From: Clostridioides sp. ES-S-0054-01
GTDB taxonomy: Bacteria > Bacillota > Clostridia > Peptostreptococcales > Peptostreptococcaceae
Length of the DNA stretch: 64,000 bases
Reading direction: 5' to 3'
Assembly (NCBI GenBank): GCA_021561035.1
Contig: CP067346.1
Span: 3,379,001-3,443,000, forward strand
Position 1 is the first letter of the stretch. Each line of letters starts with the position of its first letter. The notes under the pieces were generated by a model. The model saw only the letters and a list, made by a program, of their open reading frames with translations, was not told the DNA's origin and made no database searches. The position numbers were made by a program, and so were the translations under genes. Below, in pieces: positions 8,345 through 21,096 of the stretch.

Positions 8345-9283
8345 TTGGAAAATTTAATTCTATCAGTAAATGTTGTTCTTCCCTTGTTTCTCACAATGTC
8401 ACTTGGATATGTTCTAAAAAAATTAGGTTTATTTGATGAACATACTTTAAATAAAATGAATAATGTTTGTTTCAAATCTTTTTTGCCATTATTATTATTT
8501 TTTAACATATATAACACAGATTTAAATGGCTCTCTTAATTTTAAACTTATGGCCGTGGCTGTTATAATCATTTTTTCAACCTTCTTAATCTTAGTTTTTA
8601 TTATCCCTAAAATTGAAAAAGATAATAAATTGAGAGGTGCATTAATACAAGGTATATTTCGTAGTAATTTCGTTATATTTGGTATTCCTGTCACAATCTC
8701 ACTATTTGGTGATAAGAGCATTGGAGTTACATCTTTATTAATTGCAGTCATTGTACCTATGTTCAATGTGTTGTCTGTCGTAATACTTGAAATTTTTAGA
8801 GGAGGCAGAGTAAATATAAAACATATGATTAAAGGTATTATAACAAATCCACTTATAATAGCTTCTGCAATAGGTCTTATTATGTTAATTTTAGATGTAA
8901 ATATTCCTACATTTTTACATAAGACAATTGGCGATATATCTAAAATCGCAACACCTTTATCTCTTATAATTTTAGGGGGGTCCTTTAGTTTTTCTTCTAT
9001 AAAGGGACATATAAGACCCATTATATTGGGAGTATGTGGAAAACTTGTACTAGTACCTACTATATTCTTGCCAATTAGTATTTTTCTTGGATTTAGAAAT
9101 GTAGAATTAGCCTCACTTATGATAATGTTGTCTGCTCCAACTGCAGTTTCTTCATTTACAATGGCACAACAGATGGATTCTGATAGTGAACTAGCTGGTC
9201 AAATTGTAGTATTTACTTCTGCATTTTCTATAATTACAGTATTTCTAATAATATTTATTTTAAAACAGAATAATCTTATTTAA
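8345..9283 (+). CDS. AEC-family (auxin efflux carrier-like) transporter
   Basis: A 312-residue membrane protein with about ten hydrophobic segments in two halves. It opens NVVLPLFLTMSLGYVLKKLG and carries the AEC feature RSNFVIFGIPVTISLFG in the middle. Family members export small carboxylates such as malate; the substrate here is unknown. The start is a TTG three bases past the VOC gene, with GGAGA overlapping the end of that gene as ribosome binding site. A VOC enzyme with an efflux carrier suggests the enzyme's product or substrate may be exported, but this is inference. Confidence 0.88.
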   Translation: MENLILSVNVVLPLFLTMSLGYVLKKLGLFDEHTLNKMNNVCFKSFLPLLLFFNIYNTDLNGSLNFKLMAVAVIIIFSTFLILVFIIPKIEKDNKLRGALIQGIFRSNFVIFGIPVTISLFGDKSIGVTSLLIAVIVPMFNVLSVVILEIFRGGRVNIKHMIKGIITNPLIIASAIGLIMLILDVNIPTFLHKTIGDISKIATPLSLIILGGSFSFSSIKGHIRPIILGVCGKLVLVPTIFLPISIFLGFRNVELASLMIMLSAPTAVSSFTMAQQMDSDSELAGQIVVFTSAFSIITVFLIIFILKQNNLI

Positions 9284-9463
9284 ACTAATCTTATCTAAAT
9301 ATTTGTATTTACTTATTAAATATTCAGATTTACTTATATGATATTTTATAGTTGTATGCTTTTATTTCTACACCATATTTATGATATAAGCCCTAATGAA
9401 GATTATTTTATAAGATACTATAAAATCACTATTTATATTTGCAATATACTAGCCACACTATAA

Positions 9464-9541
9464 AACTTAACTGAAAATACTTGTCCAAATTGTAATAAAC
9501 TAATTGTCTGGTTTGATAGATATACACATAAATGTAAATAA
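9464..9541 (+). pseudogene. Zinc-ribbon gene fragment
   Basis: An open stretch with no start codon encodes NLTENTCPNCNKLIVWFDRY and then THKCK. CPNC plus a late C suggests the tail of a zinc-ribbon protein. It is too short to assign. Apart from the terminator at 9575-9603, the gap 9284-9706 holds nothing else I can see. Confidence 0.35.
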
Positions 9542-9574
9542 TCAAAGTATCTAACTTAATCTTTAAAATAAAAT

Positions 9575-9603
9575 AGGACTAACAATATAAAATTGTTAGT
9601 CCT
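9575..9603. terminator. Bidirectional terminator between the AEC gene and secG
   Basis: AGGACTAACAAT (9575-9586) pairs perfectly with ATTGTTAGTCCT (9592-9603). T-rich tracts follow on both strands, so it can serve the plus-strand AEC transcript and the minus-strand secG transcript. Confidence 0.85.
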
Positions 9604-9706
9604 GTTTTATTTTTTACTTTACATACTTTCATTAAAAACTAAATTTAATTTTTAAATATTTTCCAAATGCACTAATCAAATAATGGCCAGTTATTCAACA
9701 ATATCA

Positions 9707-9931
9707 TTACTTCTTAACTATAAGTAATGCCAATGCATTTATAAAAAATAATACTGCTGTTATCTTTGTAATTCTAGCAAGAAATGCTTGTTTACCTTTT
9801 GGTTTAAAGTAAGCTTGACTTCCTTCTCCACCAAACTCTGAAGGCAAAGCATTCTTTGAATCTTGAGGCATTATGCTAATTACTAGTAAAAGCCCTAGTA
9901 CTACTTGCACACCCATTAAAATGTTGCTCAT
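9707..9931 (-). CDS. secG: Preprotein translocase subunit SecG
   Basis: A 74-residue protein with two membrane segments (about 4-22 and 55-72) separated by a polar loop containing SEFGGEGSQAYFKPKGKQAF. This is the SecG pattern. SecG is the small auxiliary subunit of the SecYEG channel and assists SecA-driven export. TAGGAGG lies 7 bases before the ATG. It is next to eno and rnr, as in other Firmicutes, although a lipoprotein gene separates it from eno. Confidence 0.94.
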   Translation of the reverse strand: MSNILMGVQVVLGLLLVISIMPQDSKNALPSEFGGEGSQAYFKPKGKQAFLARITKITAVLFFINALALLIVKK

Positions 9932-10061
9932 TATTGCCCCTCCTATCTATTTATTACTTAAATTTCATTACTCTTTAGTGTATCACAATAACATAGTCAT
10001 TTCAAGACCATTAAACCATAAATAACAAACAAAACTGATATCTTGTAATTTTATCTTTCAG

Positions 10062-11024
10062 TTAAAATTTAATCATATCGCTAAGATATTCAATAATACT
10101 ATTAGGTATTTTATAATACATTTTCATTTCATCATTTCCAGAATTACTCTTTGATACTGCCCAGTATTCATCATCACTATGATATATAATTATTTCCTCA
10201 TTTACAACTAATTCTTTATCTCTACTTTTTCTATTCGGCTGATATGCTCTTATTACACATATTTTATTTTTTTCAGATAATGGCTCATTTACCTTATCCC
10301 AGTTATTTTCTTTTAAGTTATTATAAAAATCAGCTATTTTTTTAGAATCAGTTATACTGACACTATCATCTAAATATTCTATTTCTACTTTTTTTACATT
10401 GATTGTTTCAGGAGTATAATTTTCCTCATAATCTTTATCAATATTTTGTTCTTCATCCTCCCGTAACTTTGAAAGTATCTTCTTACCTAATACAGTAGTT
10501 AGATTTTTATCAGAGTTTGATGTGGTATTTCCCCACGTAGAAAAAATTTTTTGTTTATCTTGTATATCAGACTTATGCTTAGCAAACGTAATTAAATAAT
10601 TCCCTGCAGAATTAGGAATTTTATTATAAGTTGTTTCACCTTCTGAGTTGACCTCAACATAAAAATTTTCATCGCTTTTATATAGAGTCTCCAAACTGTA
10701 AGAAATATTAGAATCTGTTTCATCTAAAAAAACAGGCTCAGTTATTAATTCATAACTAGCAAATGTATATAATTTTTCATGATTTACAGGTATTTCTTTG
10801 GCATAAGTCCATTCATCGATTTCCTTATTTAGAACATAATCAGTAATAATATCATTGTCTGTCGTTTGTCTTATCACATCACCATTAGAATCGGCAACTT
10901 CTAATAGTTGTTTTTTATCAATATCAGTATCAGAACCATTATTATTTTCATTTTGGCTACAACCTGTAAATAAGGTTAAAGCGATACAAGAAAGCACAAA
11001 CATACTCTTTATATATTTTTTCAA
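10062..11024 (-). CDS. Predicted lipoprotein of unknown function
   Basis: A 320-residue secreted protein with a lipobox: KKYIKSMFVLSCIALTLFTG followed by Cys. The mature part is acidic and soluble, with no other hydrophobic segment, and I do not recognise a domain. GAAAGGAAG directly abuts an in-frame ATG at 11033, leaving no spacer. The TTG at 11024, nine bases downstream of that SD, is the better start and gives a normal signal peptide (Met then KKYIK). The gene lies between eno and secG in the same orientation, but eno has its own terminator, so co-transcription is not assured. Confidence 0.75.
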   Translation of the reverse strand: MKKYIKSMFVLSCIALTLFTGCSQNENNNGSDTDIDKKQLLEVADSNGDVIRQTTDNDIITDYVLNKEIDEWTYAKEIPVNHEKLYTFASYELITEPVFLDETDSNISYSLETLYKSDENFYVEVNSEGETTYNKIPNSAGNYLITFAKHKSDIQDKQKIFSTWGNTTSNSDKNLTTVLGKKILSKLREDEEQNIDKDYEENYTPETINVKKVEIEYLDDSVSITDSKKIADFYNNLKENNWDKVNEPLSEKNKICVIRAYQPNRKSRDKELVVNEEIIIYHSDDEYWAVSKSNSGNDEMKMYYKIPNSIIEYLSDMIKF

Positions 11025-11110
11025 CGCAATCATCTTCCTTTCAAGTTTTTACTCACCTAATACTTTATATAATACTTTTTAAACATAGATATGTAAACTA
11101 TAAATATAAA

Positions 11111-11152
11111 AAAGGATAAGTAAGTTGAAAAATCAACTAAAACTTATCCTTT
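11111..11152 (-). terminator. Terminator downstream of eno
   Basis: AAAGGATAAGT (11111-11121) pairs with ACTTATCCTTT (11142-11152), and a nested AGTTGA/TCAACT extends the stem. On the minus strand a T-rich tail follows. Confidence 0.75.
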
Positions 11153-11199
11153 ATAAGAAATCTAAATCTTTTATATTATATCTTTTTAATCTTCAATAA

Positions 11200-13049
<1,850 letters not shown>

Positions 13050-14582
13050 CTATTTTGAGATAAGTGAATGACCAGTCATTTCTTCTGGTTTTTCTAACTT
13101 CATCATATCCAAAACAGTTGGTGCTATATCAGACAATCTTCCTCCATCCAATAGCTTTGCACTTTCAAATTCTTGACCAACTACAATAAATGGTACTGGA
13201 TTAATAGAGTGAGCTGTTACAGTTTTTCCTGTTTCTTGGTCTAACATATATTCAGCATTTCCGTGGTCAGCAGTTATTATTGCACTTCCACCTAACTCTA
13301 CTATCTTATCTATTAATTTTCCTACACAAGTATCTACAGTTTCAACAGCCTTTACAGCAGCTTCTATACTTCCTGTGTGACCTACCATATCAGGATTTGC
13401 AAAGTTTAACACTATAAAGTCAAACTTATCTTCTCCTAATTTCTCTAAAGCTTTATCTGTCAATTCATATGCTGACATTTCTGGCTTTAAATCATAAGTT
13501 GCAACCTTTGGAGAAGGTATCAATAATCTTTCTTCTCCTTTATTTGGTTCTTCTACTCCACCATTAAAGAAGAAAGTTACATGTGCATACTTTTCAGTCT
13601 CAGCAGCTCTAAGTTGAGTTTTTCCATTATTAGCTAGATACTCACCTAGAGTGTTGCTTAAAGATTGAGGTCCAAATGCTATATGCACATTCTCTATAGT
13701 TATATCGTACTCTGTTAAACATACAAAGAAGTTTTTAATATCTTCTCTTTTAAATCCATCAAACTCTTCACAAACTAAAGCTCTAGTTATTTGTCTAGCT
13801 CTATCTGGTCTAAAGTTAAAGAATATAATTGAATCATTTTCCTTTATACTTCCAACTGCTTTATCATCTTTCATAATAACTGTTGGCATTATAAACTCAT
13901 CATTTTTTCCATTGTCATAAGAGTTTTGAATAGCCTCTTCAATAGAAGTTGCTTTTTCACCAATACCTCTTACCATAGCATTGTATGCAAGCTCTACTCT
14001 TTCCCATCTCTTATCTCTATCCATAGCATAGTATCTACCAGAAACTGTAGCAAATTCTCCTACCCCAATTTCATCCATACTAGCTTGTACTTCTTTGGCA
14101 TATTCTAACGCACTTTGAGGGTCAGTATCTCTACCATCAGTAAATGCATGAACATACACCTTTTCCACACCTTTATCTTTTGCCATTTTGATTATAGCCT
14201 TAAGATGGTCTATATGTGAATGTACTCCTCCATCAGACAAAAGTCCCATTACATGAAGAGAATGTTCTTTTGCATTATCCATAGCTTCACATAAAACTTT
14301 ATTAGTAAAAAAGTCACCATCTTTTATAGATTTTGTTATTCTAGTTAAATCTTGATATACAATTCTACCTGCACCTATATTAGTGTGACCAACTTCTGAA
14401 TTTCCCATTTGACCATCAGGTAGACCAACATCAAGACCACTAGCATTTATCAATGTGTTTGGATACTCTTTTTTTATTCTATCTAAATTAGGAGTTTTGG
14501 ACTCAGCAATTGCATTTCCCTTAACACCCTTATTGTATCCAAATCCGTCCATAATAATTAAAGCAACTGGTTTTTTCATCAT
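13050..14582 (-). CDS. gpmI: 2,3-bisphosphoglycerate-independent phosphoglycerate mutase
   Basis: It interconverts 3- and 2-phosphoglycerate using two Mn2+ ions. The 510 residues are full length. The alkaline-phosphatase-fold metal site is visible in LIIMDGFGYN, in the phosphoserine motif GNSEVGHTNIGAGR, and in the C-terminal NFANPDMVGHTG and ITADHGNAE. Two ATG codons are adjacent; the second (14579) is slightly better spaced from AAGGAG and gives MKKPVALI. The gap to tpiA is 8 bases, so they share a transcript. Mn-dependent GpmI is the usual mutase of spore-forming Firmicutes. Confidence 0.97.
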   Translation of the reverse strand: MMKKPVALIIMDGFGYNKGVKGNAIAESKTPNLDRIKKEYPNTLINASGLDVGLPDGQMGNSEVGHTNIGAGRIVYQDLTRITKSIKDGDFFTNKVLCEAMDNAKEHSLHVMGLLSDGGVHSHIDHLKAIIKMAKDKGVEKVYVHAFTDGRDTDPQSALEYAKEVQASMDEIGVGEFATVSGRYYAMDRDKRWERVELAYNAMVRGIGEKATSIEEAIQNSYDNGKNDEFIMPTVIMKDDKAVGSIKENDSIIFFNFRPDRARQITRALVCEEFDGFKREDIKNFFVCLTEYDITIENVHIAFGPQSLSNTLGEYLANNGKTQLRAAETEKYAHVTFFFNGGVEEPNKGEERLLIPSPKVATYDLKPEMSAYELTDKALEKLGEDKFDFIVLNFANPDMVGHTGSIEAAVKAVETVDTCVGKLIDKIVELGGSAIITADHGNAEYMLDQETGKTVTAHSINPVPFIVVGQEFESAKLLDGGRLSDIAPTVLDMMKLEKPEEMTGHSLISK

Positions 14583-14590
14583 TTCACTCC

Positions 14591-15334
14591 TTAGAAATTA
14601 ACAAGGTCTAGGTAGTCATTACTAGCTAAACTAGCTCCACCTACTAAAGCTCCATCTATATCACTTTGACCCATTATTTCGGCTACATTTGAAGGTTTAA
14701 CACTTCCACCGTATTGTATTCTAACTTCATTAGCTAATTCTCCATATAATCCTCTTATAACTTCTCTTATATAAGATATAACGTCATTAGCATCTTCAGC
14801 AGTTGCAGTTTTACCAGTTCCAATAGCCCAGATTGGCTCATATGCAACAACTACTTTTGCTAAATCATCTTTAAGAACATTTTCTAAAGCTTTTTCAACT
14901 TGAACTTTACAAACATCTTTAGTTTTTCCAGCTTCTCTTTGCTCTAAAGTTTCTCCAACACATAGTATTGGGTCTATTTCTACTTCTAAAGCTTTTAAAA
15001 CTTTTTTATTTACAGTTTCATCAGTTTCATTGAAGTATTGTCTTCTTTCTGAATGTCCTATTACAACATAGTCCATATCTATTTCTTTTAACATAAGAGG
15101 TGAAACTTCTCCTGTAAATGCTCCTTTTTCTTCAAAGTGCATATTTTGAGCACCTATCTTTATATTTGTACCCTTAGTAGCTTCTTTTAAATCCTTTAAT
15201 AAAGTAAATGGGGCACATATAACAGCTTCTACTTTATCAGAGTTTATTTTATCTTTAACCTCATTTACAAATTCTAAAGCTTCTTTTATTGTTTTATGCA
15301 TTTTCCAGTTTCCTGCAATTATAGGTTTTCTCAT
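14591..15334 (-). CDS. tpiA: Triosephosphate isomerase
   Basis: It interconverts dihydroxyacetone phosphate and glyceraldehyde 3-phosphate. The 247-residue TIM barrel is complete: N-terminal AGNWKMHKT (catalytic Lys), IGHSERRQYF (catalytic His), AYEPIWAIGTGK (catalytic Glu and the flexible loop) and the phosphate-binding IQYGGSVKP. AGGAG stands before the ATG. The gene lies between pgk (25-base gap) and gpmI (8-base gap), clearly in one operon. Confidence 0.98.
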   Translation of the reverse strand: MRKPIIAGNWKMHKTIKEALEFVNEVKDKINSDKVEAVICAPFTLLKDLKEATKGTNIKIGAQNMHFEEKGAFTGEVSPLMLKEIDMDYVVIGHSERRQYFNETDETVNKKVLKALEVEIDPILCVGETLEQREAGKTKDVCKVQVEKALENVLKDDLAKVVVAYEPIWAIGTGKTATAEDANDVISYIREVIRGLYGELANEVRIQYGGSVKPSNVAEIMGQSDIDGALVGGASLASNDYLDLVNF

Positions 15335-15359
15335 TTTACAATCTCCTCTATATATTAGT

Positions 15360-16562
15360 TTATTTATTATCTAATGCTGCAATACCTGGTAATTCTTTAC
15401 CTTCTAAGAATTCTAGTGATGCTCCTCCACCTGTTGATACGTGGGTCATCTTATCACCAAATCCTAATTGATTAACTGCTGCTGCACTATCTCCACCACC
15501 AATTACAGTAGTTGCATCAGTTAACTCTGCCATAGCTCTAGCTACTGATAATGTACCATTTGCAAAGTTTTCAAATTCAAACACTCCCATTGGTCCATTC
15601 CATACTACAGTTTTTGATTCTTTTATAGTTTTTACAAAGTTCGCTATAGTCTTAGGTCCCATATCTAGCCCCATATAGTCTTCTTTTACATTAGCATCTT
15701 CTGTTACTATTGGAGTTGCATCTGGTGCAAAGTGGTCCGCCATAACAACGTCTACTGGTAATAGTAAATTAACCCCTTTATTTTTAGCTTTCTCCATCAT
15801 TTCTTTTGCATATTCTACCTTATCTATTTCAAGTAAAGAAGTTCCTACTTCATATCCTTGAGCTTTTAAGAATGTATAAGCCATTCCTCCACCTATTATT
15901 AGGTTATCAACTTTTTCTAATAATTCATTTATAACAGCTAATTTATCAGAAACTTTAGCTCCTCCAAGTATAGCTGTAAATGGTCTTACAGGGTTCGCAA
16001 CAGCTTCTCCTAAGAATTTTAATTCTTTTTGAATTAAGTATCCACAAACTCTCTCTTGTAAGAACTCTCCTGCCCCAACTGTTGAACAGTGAGCTCTATG
16101 AGCAGTTCCAAATGCGTCATTTACGAATATTTCAGCAAGTGAAGCTAATTCTTTAGAGAAGTTTTCCTCGTTTTTAGTTTCTTCTTTTCTATATCTAGTA
16201 TTTTCTAATAATACTACATCTCCGTTTTCCATTTTTTCAGTAGCTTTCTTTGCATTTTCTCCTACAACATTGTCGTCTGCTGCAAATACAACTTCTTTAC
16301 CTAGCATTTCAGATAATCTCTTTGCTACTGGTGCTAAAGATAATTCTGGCTTAGCTTCTCCTTTTGGCTTTCCTAAGTGAGAGCATAATATAACTTTTGC
16401 TCCTTTAGAAATTAAATATTGAATAGTTGGTAAAGCTCCGTTCAATCTATTTTCATCAGTAATTACACCATCTTGTAATGGAACATTAAAGTCACATCTT
16501 ACTAATACTTTTTTTCCGCACACATCAATATCTTCTATAGTTTTTTTGTTAAGCATTGACAT
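15360..16562 (-). CDS. pgk: Phosphoglycerate kinase
   Basis: It makes ATP from 1,3-bisphosphoglycerate. The 400 residues are full length, with [16 protein letters not shown] at the N-terminus, the substrate motif [10 protein letters not shown] and the C-terminal nucleotide segment [25 protein letters not shown] is spaced well from the ATG at 16562; a second Met two codons later is less likely. A strong terminator stands between gapA and pgk, so pgk probably has partial independence through its own promoter in the 220-base gap, or depends on read-through. Confidence 0.98.
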   Translation of the reverse strand: MSMLNKKTIEDIDVCGKKVLVRCDFNVPLQDGVITDENRLNGALPTIQYLISKGAKVILCSHLGKPKGEAKPELSLAPVAKRLSEMLGKEVVFAADDNVVGENAKKATEKMENGDVVLLENTRYRKEETKNEENFSKELASLAEIFVNDAFGTAHRAHCSTVGAGEFLQERVCGYLIQKELKFLGEAVANPVRPFTAILGGAKVSDKLAVINELLEKVDNLIIGGGMAYTFLKAQGYEVGTSLLEIDKVEYAKEMMEKAKNKGVNLLLPVDVVMADHFAPDATPIVTEDANVKEDYMGLDMGPKTIANFVKTIKESKTVVWNGPMGVFEFENFANGTLSVARAMAELTDATTVIGGGDSAAAVNQLGFGDKMTHVSTGGGASLEFLEGKELPGIAALDNK

Positions 16563-16708
16563 AAATATCTCTCCTTTTAATAAAGTAATTTTTTATTGCC
16601 AAGTATAATATAGTACATACTTTTACCCTATTAAATATATCATATTATCATATTTTTATATATAGTATGTAACATTATTTAGGTGTATTTTATATATTTT
16701 TTCTTAAA

Positions 16709-16752
16709 AAAAGTCCTGAGTCCGTAGTATTAAACTACAAACTCGGACTTTG
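16709..16752 (-). terminator. Terminator between gapA and pgk
   Basis: On the minus strand AAAGTCCGAGT ... GTAGT pairs with ACTAC ... ACTCAGGACTTT, with one mismatch, and seven T follow. It lies about 30 bases after the gapA stop and probably lowers pgk expression relative to gapA. Confidence 0.85.
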
Positions 16753-16783
16753 TCAATCTACTTTTCTATTTTCTCAAAGCTGA

Positions 16784-17803
<1,020 letters not shown>

Positions 17804-17850
17804 CTATAAAGTAAATGTATGTTTTCTAGCTCTGTGCTAGTTCTTGACTT

Positions 17851-18873
17851 TTATAATAATGACAATATCTTATAAGCACTTTCTTCATCTGTTACAAGAA
17901 CCATGTTTTTATGCATATTTGATATGGCTAATAAGGCTTCTACTTTTTCAGTCCCTGCAAAGATTGCAATAGTTTCTTTTACTTGTTTAACTGTCTCTAA
18001 ATCAATTCCAACAGTATTTAATTTGTAAACTATTTCTCCATCTTTGTTGAAATAGTATCCAAATGCTTCTCCAACTGCATTTTTAGATAATATCTCATCA
18101 ACCTTGTCTTCTGGAAGTTTTCTTCTCTTTGCCATGACATCTGCTCTACCTATACTAAAAACTAAAATGTCCGTTCTTTTAATATACTCCAAAGTTGTTT
18201 TAATCTCTGGCACTAGACTAAGAGTTTTCATTGCACTCTCATCCAACTCATCTGGTATATGTAAAAGTTTGCAATTAGAATGTAACTTCTTACTTATTGA
18301 AGCAACTATACTATTAGACTGCATCTCTACATCAGTTCCCATACTTCCTCTAGCTGGAACTATTGTAGTATTTGGGTATCTCTTATCAGTTTTAATAACG
18401 TTTGAAAACTCCAACATAGTGCTTCCACCTGTTATTGAAACGATATCTCCATCTTTTAAAATACCTAAGAAATACTCGCATCCATATCTAGTTACATCTT
18501 TTAGTAAACTTCCATTTTCATCACAGCTTCCAGGAACTAGTATTACCTTTTTTATTCCAAGCTTTTCTCTAACTCTATCTTGTAACTTAGACAATCCCAT
18601 GATGTCACTCATGATGTCCTTAAGTTTATCTAACAAATCAGAACCTTCTTTGGTGATAGTCATCCCAGATACAGCTACGTCTATAAGTCCTTGTTCTTTT
18701 AAAAACTCTGTTTCTGACCTGATTATTCTTTCACTAATTTCTAATACATTTGATAAGGTTCTTCTACCTATTGGTTCACTTAAAGATATTTGTCTTAAAA
18801 TAGAGTATCTTCTTTCCATAAGTTCAATTGCCTGTGGAATCAATTTCTTTTGAATTTCTAATAAGTTCTTCAT
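17851..18873 (-). CDS. cggR: Central glycolytic genes regulator CggR (SorC family)
   Basis: A 340-residue repressor of the gapA operon. In Bacillus subtilis it is released by fructose-1,6-bisphosphate. Residues about 1-90 form a winged-helix DNA-binding domain (GRRTLSNVLEISERIIRSETEFLKEQG). The rest is a SorC-type sugar-phosphate-binding domain (VLVPGSCDENG, SITGGSTMLEF, VPARGSMGTDVEMQ, FGYYFNKDGEIVYKLNTVGI). It stands upstream of gapA, as in B. subtilis, with a promoter and an operator-like sequence in its leader, which suggests autoregulation of the whole operon. AGGAG precedes the ATG. Confidence 0.95.
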   Translation of the reverse strand: MKNLLEIQKKLIPQAIELMERRYSILRQISLSEPIGRRTLSNVLEISERIIRSETEFLKEQGLIDVAVSGMTITKEGSDLLDKLKDIMSDIMGLSKLQDRVREKLGIKKVILVPGSCDENGSLLKDVTRYGCEYFLGILKDGDIVSITGGSTMLEFSNVIKTDKRYPNTTIVPARGSMGTDVEMQSNSIVASISKKLHSNCKLLHIPDELDESAMKTLSLVPEIKTTLEYIKRTDILVFSIGRADVMAKRRKLPEDKVDEILSKNAVGEAFGYYFNKDGEIVYKLNTVGIDLETVKQVKETIAIFAGTEKVEALLAISNMHKNMVLVTDEESAYKILSLL

Positions 18874-18898
18874 AACATACTCCTTATTGCTTTCCTTT

Positions 18899-18936
18899 CG
18901 GGACTTTTTTCGTCCCTAGTGTTTATTTAAGTCCCA
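18899..18936 (-). promoter_or_regulatory. Candidate CggR operator
   Basis: On the minus strand TGGGACTTAAATAAAC is followed three bases later by AGGGACGAAAAAAGTC. Each half fits GGGAC, six bases, then a four-base box ending in C. This is close to the B. subtilis operator (CGGGAC-N6-TGTC, repeated after four bases). It begins about 13 bases downstream of the -10 box, the roadblock position known in B. subtilis. The half GGGAC-N7-GTCCC is also palindromic and could form a small hairpin. Confidence 0.65.
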
Positions 18937-18948
18937 CAAGATAATTTT

Positions 18949-18977
18949 ATTTTATAGGATTTGCGTATAGATTTCAA
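18949..18977 (-). promoter_or_regulatory. Sigma-A promoter of cggR-gapA
   Basis: TTGAAA and TAAAAT are separated by exactly 17 bases on the minus strand. The expected start lies just before the candidate CggR operator, about 70 bases upstream of the cggR ATG. Confidence 0.75.
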
Positions 18978-19309
18978 TAGTTTTTCAAAAACTTTTTTAT
19001 TTTTTTATTTTATAGAATATTTCTCCACCATTTTCAAATTACAGTATTTTTTCTTTTTATATAAGGCTTTTTATATATATTTTTTTATATTTTTATTCTA
19101 ATATTTTTTACTATAACTAATTCTATTTGTAGTTACTTTTACTTCTACTTACTTTTATTTCCAGCTAAGTATACTTCTATCTAAGATTTTTATTTATATC
19201 CTATGTGTTTTCCTTTTGTAATTATTAAATTTAATAATAGTTTATTTATCCAAACATTCTTCTTCTAATATTTAATTATTCTTTGCAAGCATTTATTTAA
19301 TTATGTCTT

Positions 19310-19520
19310 CTAGTTTTTTAGCATTTTACAATATTTTAATGTTACCCAGTATTTAAATTCTCTTTAGTATTTTGATACTTTCCAAGTTTTAATGTTCTTT
19401 ACAGGTCTAATATTCTTCAATATTTTAATGTTCTTTAGTATCTTAATGTTTTAATGTTCTTTAATTTTTTAATATCTTCTAGCATTTTAATACTTTTCAA
19501 TATCTTATTATTTTATTTCA
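19310..19520. repeat. Degenerate T-rich repeat tract between rpoN and cggR
   Basis: The phrase TTTTAATGTTCTTTA and close variants recur at 19334, 19387, 19423, 19449, 19467 and 19485. The later copies are 18 bases apart. The 725-base gap 18874-19598 otherwise holds only the cggR promoter and operator at one end and T-rich sequence. Confidence 0.45.
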
Positions 19521-19598
19521 TAAAATTTTTAGCCCAATTCACATTCATCTTTTAATTAGCCTTTTCCCCTTACAATACTGATATTTGTCTTTTACTTA

Positions 19599-20945
19599 TT
19601 AGTATTCTTTTCTCTTACTTGAAGATGGGATTCCTAATTCTTCACGATATTTGGCAACTGTCCTTCTTGCAACATTAATTCCTTTTTCTTTTAGTAACTT
19701 AGATATATGGTCATCACTTAAAGGTTTCTTTTTATTTTCGTCTTTTATTGTTTCCTTTATAATTTTTTTTATGCTTGTACTAGATGCCATTTCATTATTC
19801 TCAGTTTCAATAGCACTACTAAAAAAGTATCTAAATTCATATACTCCAAAAGGTGTTAGCATATATTTACCATTTACACCTCTACTTATAGTAGATTCAT
19901 GGAATTCTAATTTTTCTGCTATGTCCTTCATTTTCAAAGGTTTTATATATTTTGTCCCTTTTCTCAAGAATTCATCTTGAGCTTTTACTATTTCTTCTGC
20001 AATCTTAAGTACTGTAGTTTTCCTACTCTCTATATTTTTCATAAGTCCTGTTGCTGAATTTAGTCTTTCTTTTATAAATTCTTTTGCACTTTCATCAGAC
20101 TGTGAATTTTTTAATATGTCTTTATAATAATTATTGATTCTTATCTGATAAGAATCTTTTTCATTTAAATATACAATAAATTCATCATCAATTTTTTCTA
20201 CAGTTACATCAGGTTGAATGTACACACTTTTTTCTACTGAACAAGTTCTTCCTGGCTTGGGGTCTAATGTCTTAATTATATTTATTAGTTCAACGCATTT
20301 TTGTAGTGACATATTGTACTTTTTACTTATCTCTTTGTATTTATTATTTGCAATTAGATTTAAGTCTTTTGTAACGATTTCCTCTAAAATTTCATTATAT
20401 ATTCCCAAACTAGCCATTTGAATCATCAAACATTCTGAAAGACTTCTTGCCCCTACTCCACTAGGTTCTAACTGCTGAACACTAATCAAACATTTTTCAA
20501 AAAGCTCTTCATCTATCTTTAAGGTATCAACAATTACTTTTTCCTCAGTTCTTAAATATCCATCCTCATCTAAACTATCAATTATATACTCACAGACTTC
20601 CAATTCTTTATCTGTAAGTTTATATAGGCTTATCTGAAATTTTAAATCCTCATATAAATTTGACGAATATTTAACTAAATTTTCTAGATTAACTTCATTA
20701 TCAGGATTATAACTTATCTCTGTTCTATCTAAACGTCTTGACCTATCCATGTCTTTTATATATTCTTCCCAATTTATCTCCCCACTTTTCTCAACTTCAA
20801 CTAATGGGTTATTCTCTGCTTCTCTTTTAATCTCTTCTTCTAATTCTAACTTACTCATATTTAATATTGATAATGATTGCTTTAGTTGTGTAGTCATTAT
20901 TAGCTTCTGAGATTGAGTTAATTCTAGACTATTATTAAAATTCAT
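19599..20945 (-). CDS. rpoN: RNA polymerase sigma-54 factor (RpoN/SigL)
   Basis: The alternative sigma factor that recognises -24/-12 promoters and needs an AAA+ activator. The 448 residues show the glutamine-rich region I (ELTQSQKLIMTTQLKQSLSI), the core-binding domain, and the C-terminal DNA-binding part with the RpoN box ARRTVAKYRE (about 426-435). A GTG at 20954 is in frame, but GAGAGGTGAGCAAAATG places the SD correctly for the ATG at 20945. Two consensus -24/-12 promoters and a sigma-54 activator gene lie within 20 kb, so the local catabolic operon is a likely target. Confidence 0.96.
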   Translation of the reverse strand: MNFNNSLELTQSQKLIMTTQLKQSLSILNMSKLELEEEIKREAENNPLVEVEKSGEINWEEYIKDMDRSRRLDRTEISYNPDNEVNLENLVKYSSNLYEDLKFQISLYKLTDKELEVCEYIIDSLDEDGYLRTEEKVIVDTLKIDEELFEKCLISVQQLEPSGVGARSLSECLMIQMASLGIYNEILEEIVTKDLNLIANNKYKEISKKYNMSLQKCVELINIIKTLDPKPGRTCSVEKSVYIQPDVTVEKIDDEFIVYLNEKDSYQIRINNYYKDILKNSQSDESAKEFIKERLNSATGLMKNIESRKTTVLKIAEEIVKAQDEFLRKGTKYIKPLKMKDIAEKLEFHESTISRGVNGKYMLTPFGVYEFRYFFSSAIETENNEMASSTSIKKIIKETIKDENKKKPLSDDHISKLLKEKGINVARRTVAKYREELGIPSSSKRKEY

Positions 20946-20986
20946 TTTGCTCACCTCTCAATTTTATTAAACTTATTTTATAAAAG

Positions 20987-21050
20987 AAAAACCCTCCTGT
21001 ATATGTATATTCTATCATTTAAAATATACCTTATGCAAAAGGGTTTTTTT
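20987..21050 (-). terminator. Terminator at the end of the purine-degradation operon
   Basis: AAAAACCCT (20987-20995) pairs with AGGGTTTTT (21040-21048). An inner stem, ATATAC/GTATAT, extends it. It lies between the hydroxylase stop and rpoN, with a T-tract on the minus strand. Confidence 0.8.
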
Positions 21051-21096
21051 TATTTACAATTTAATCTATTTTTTTATTTAATATTTCTTTTTTTTG

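Noticed and set aside
8329..9021. 230-codon minus-strand ORF inside the AEC transporter gene
   Set aside because: Antisense shadow of a well-supported membrane-protein gene; no ribosome binding site and no recognisable motif.
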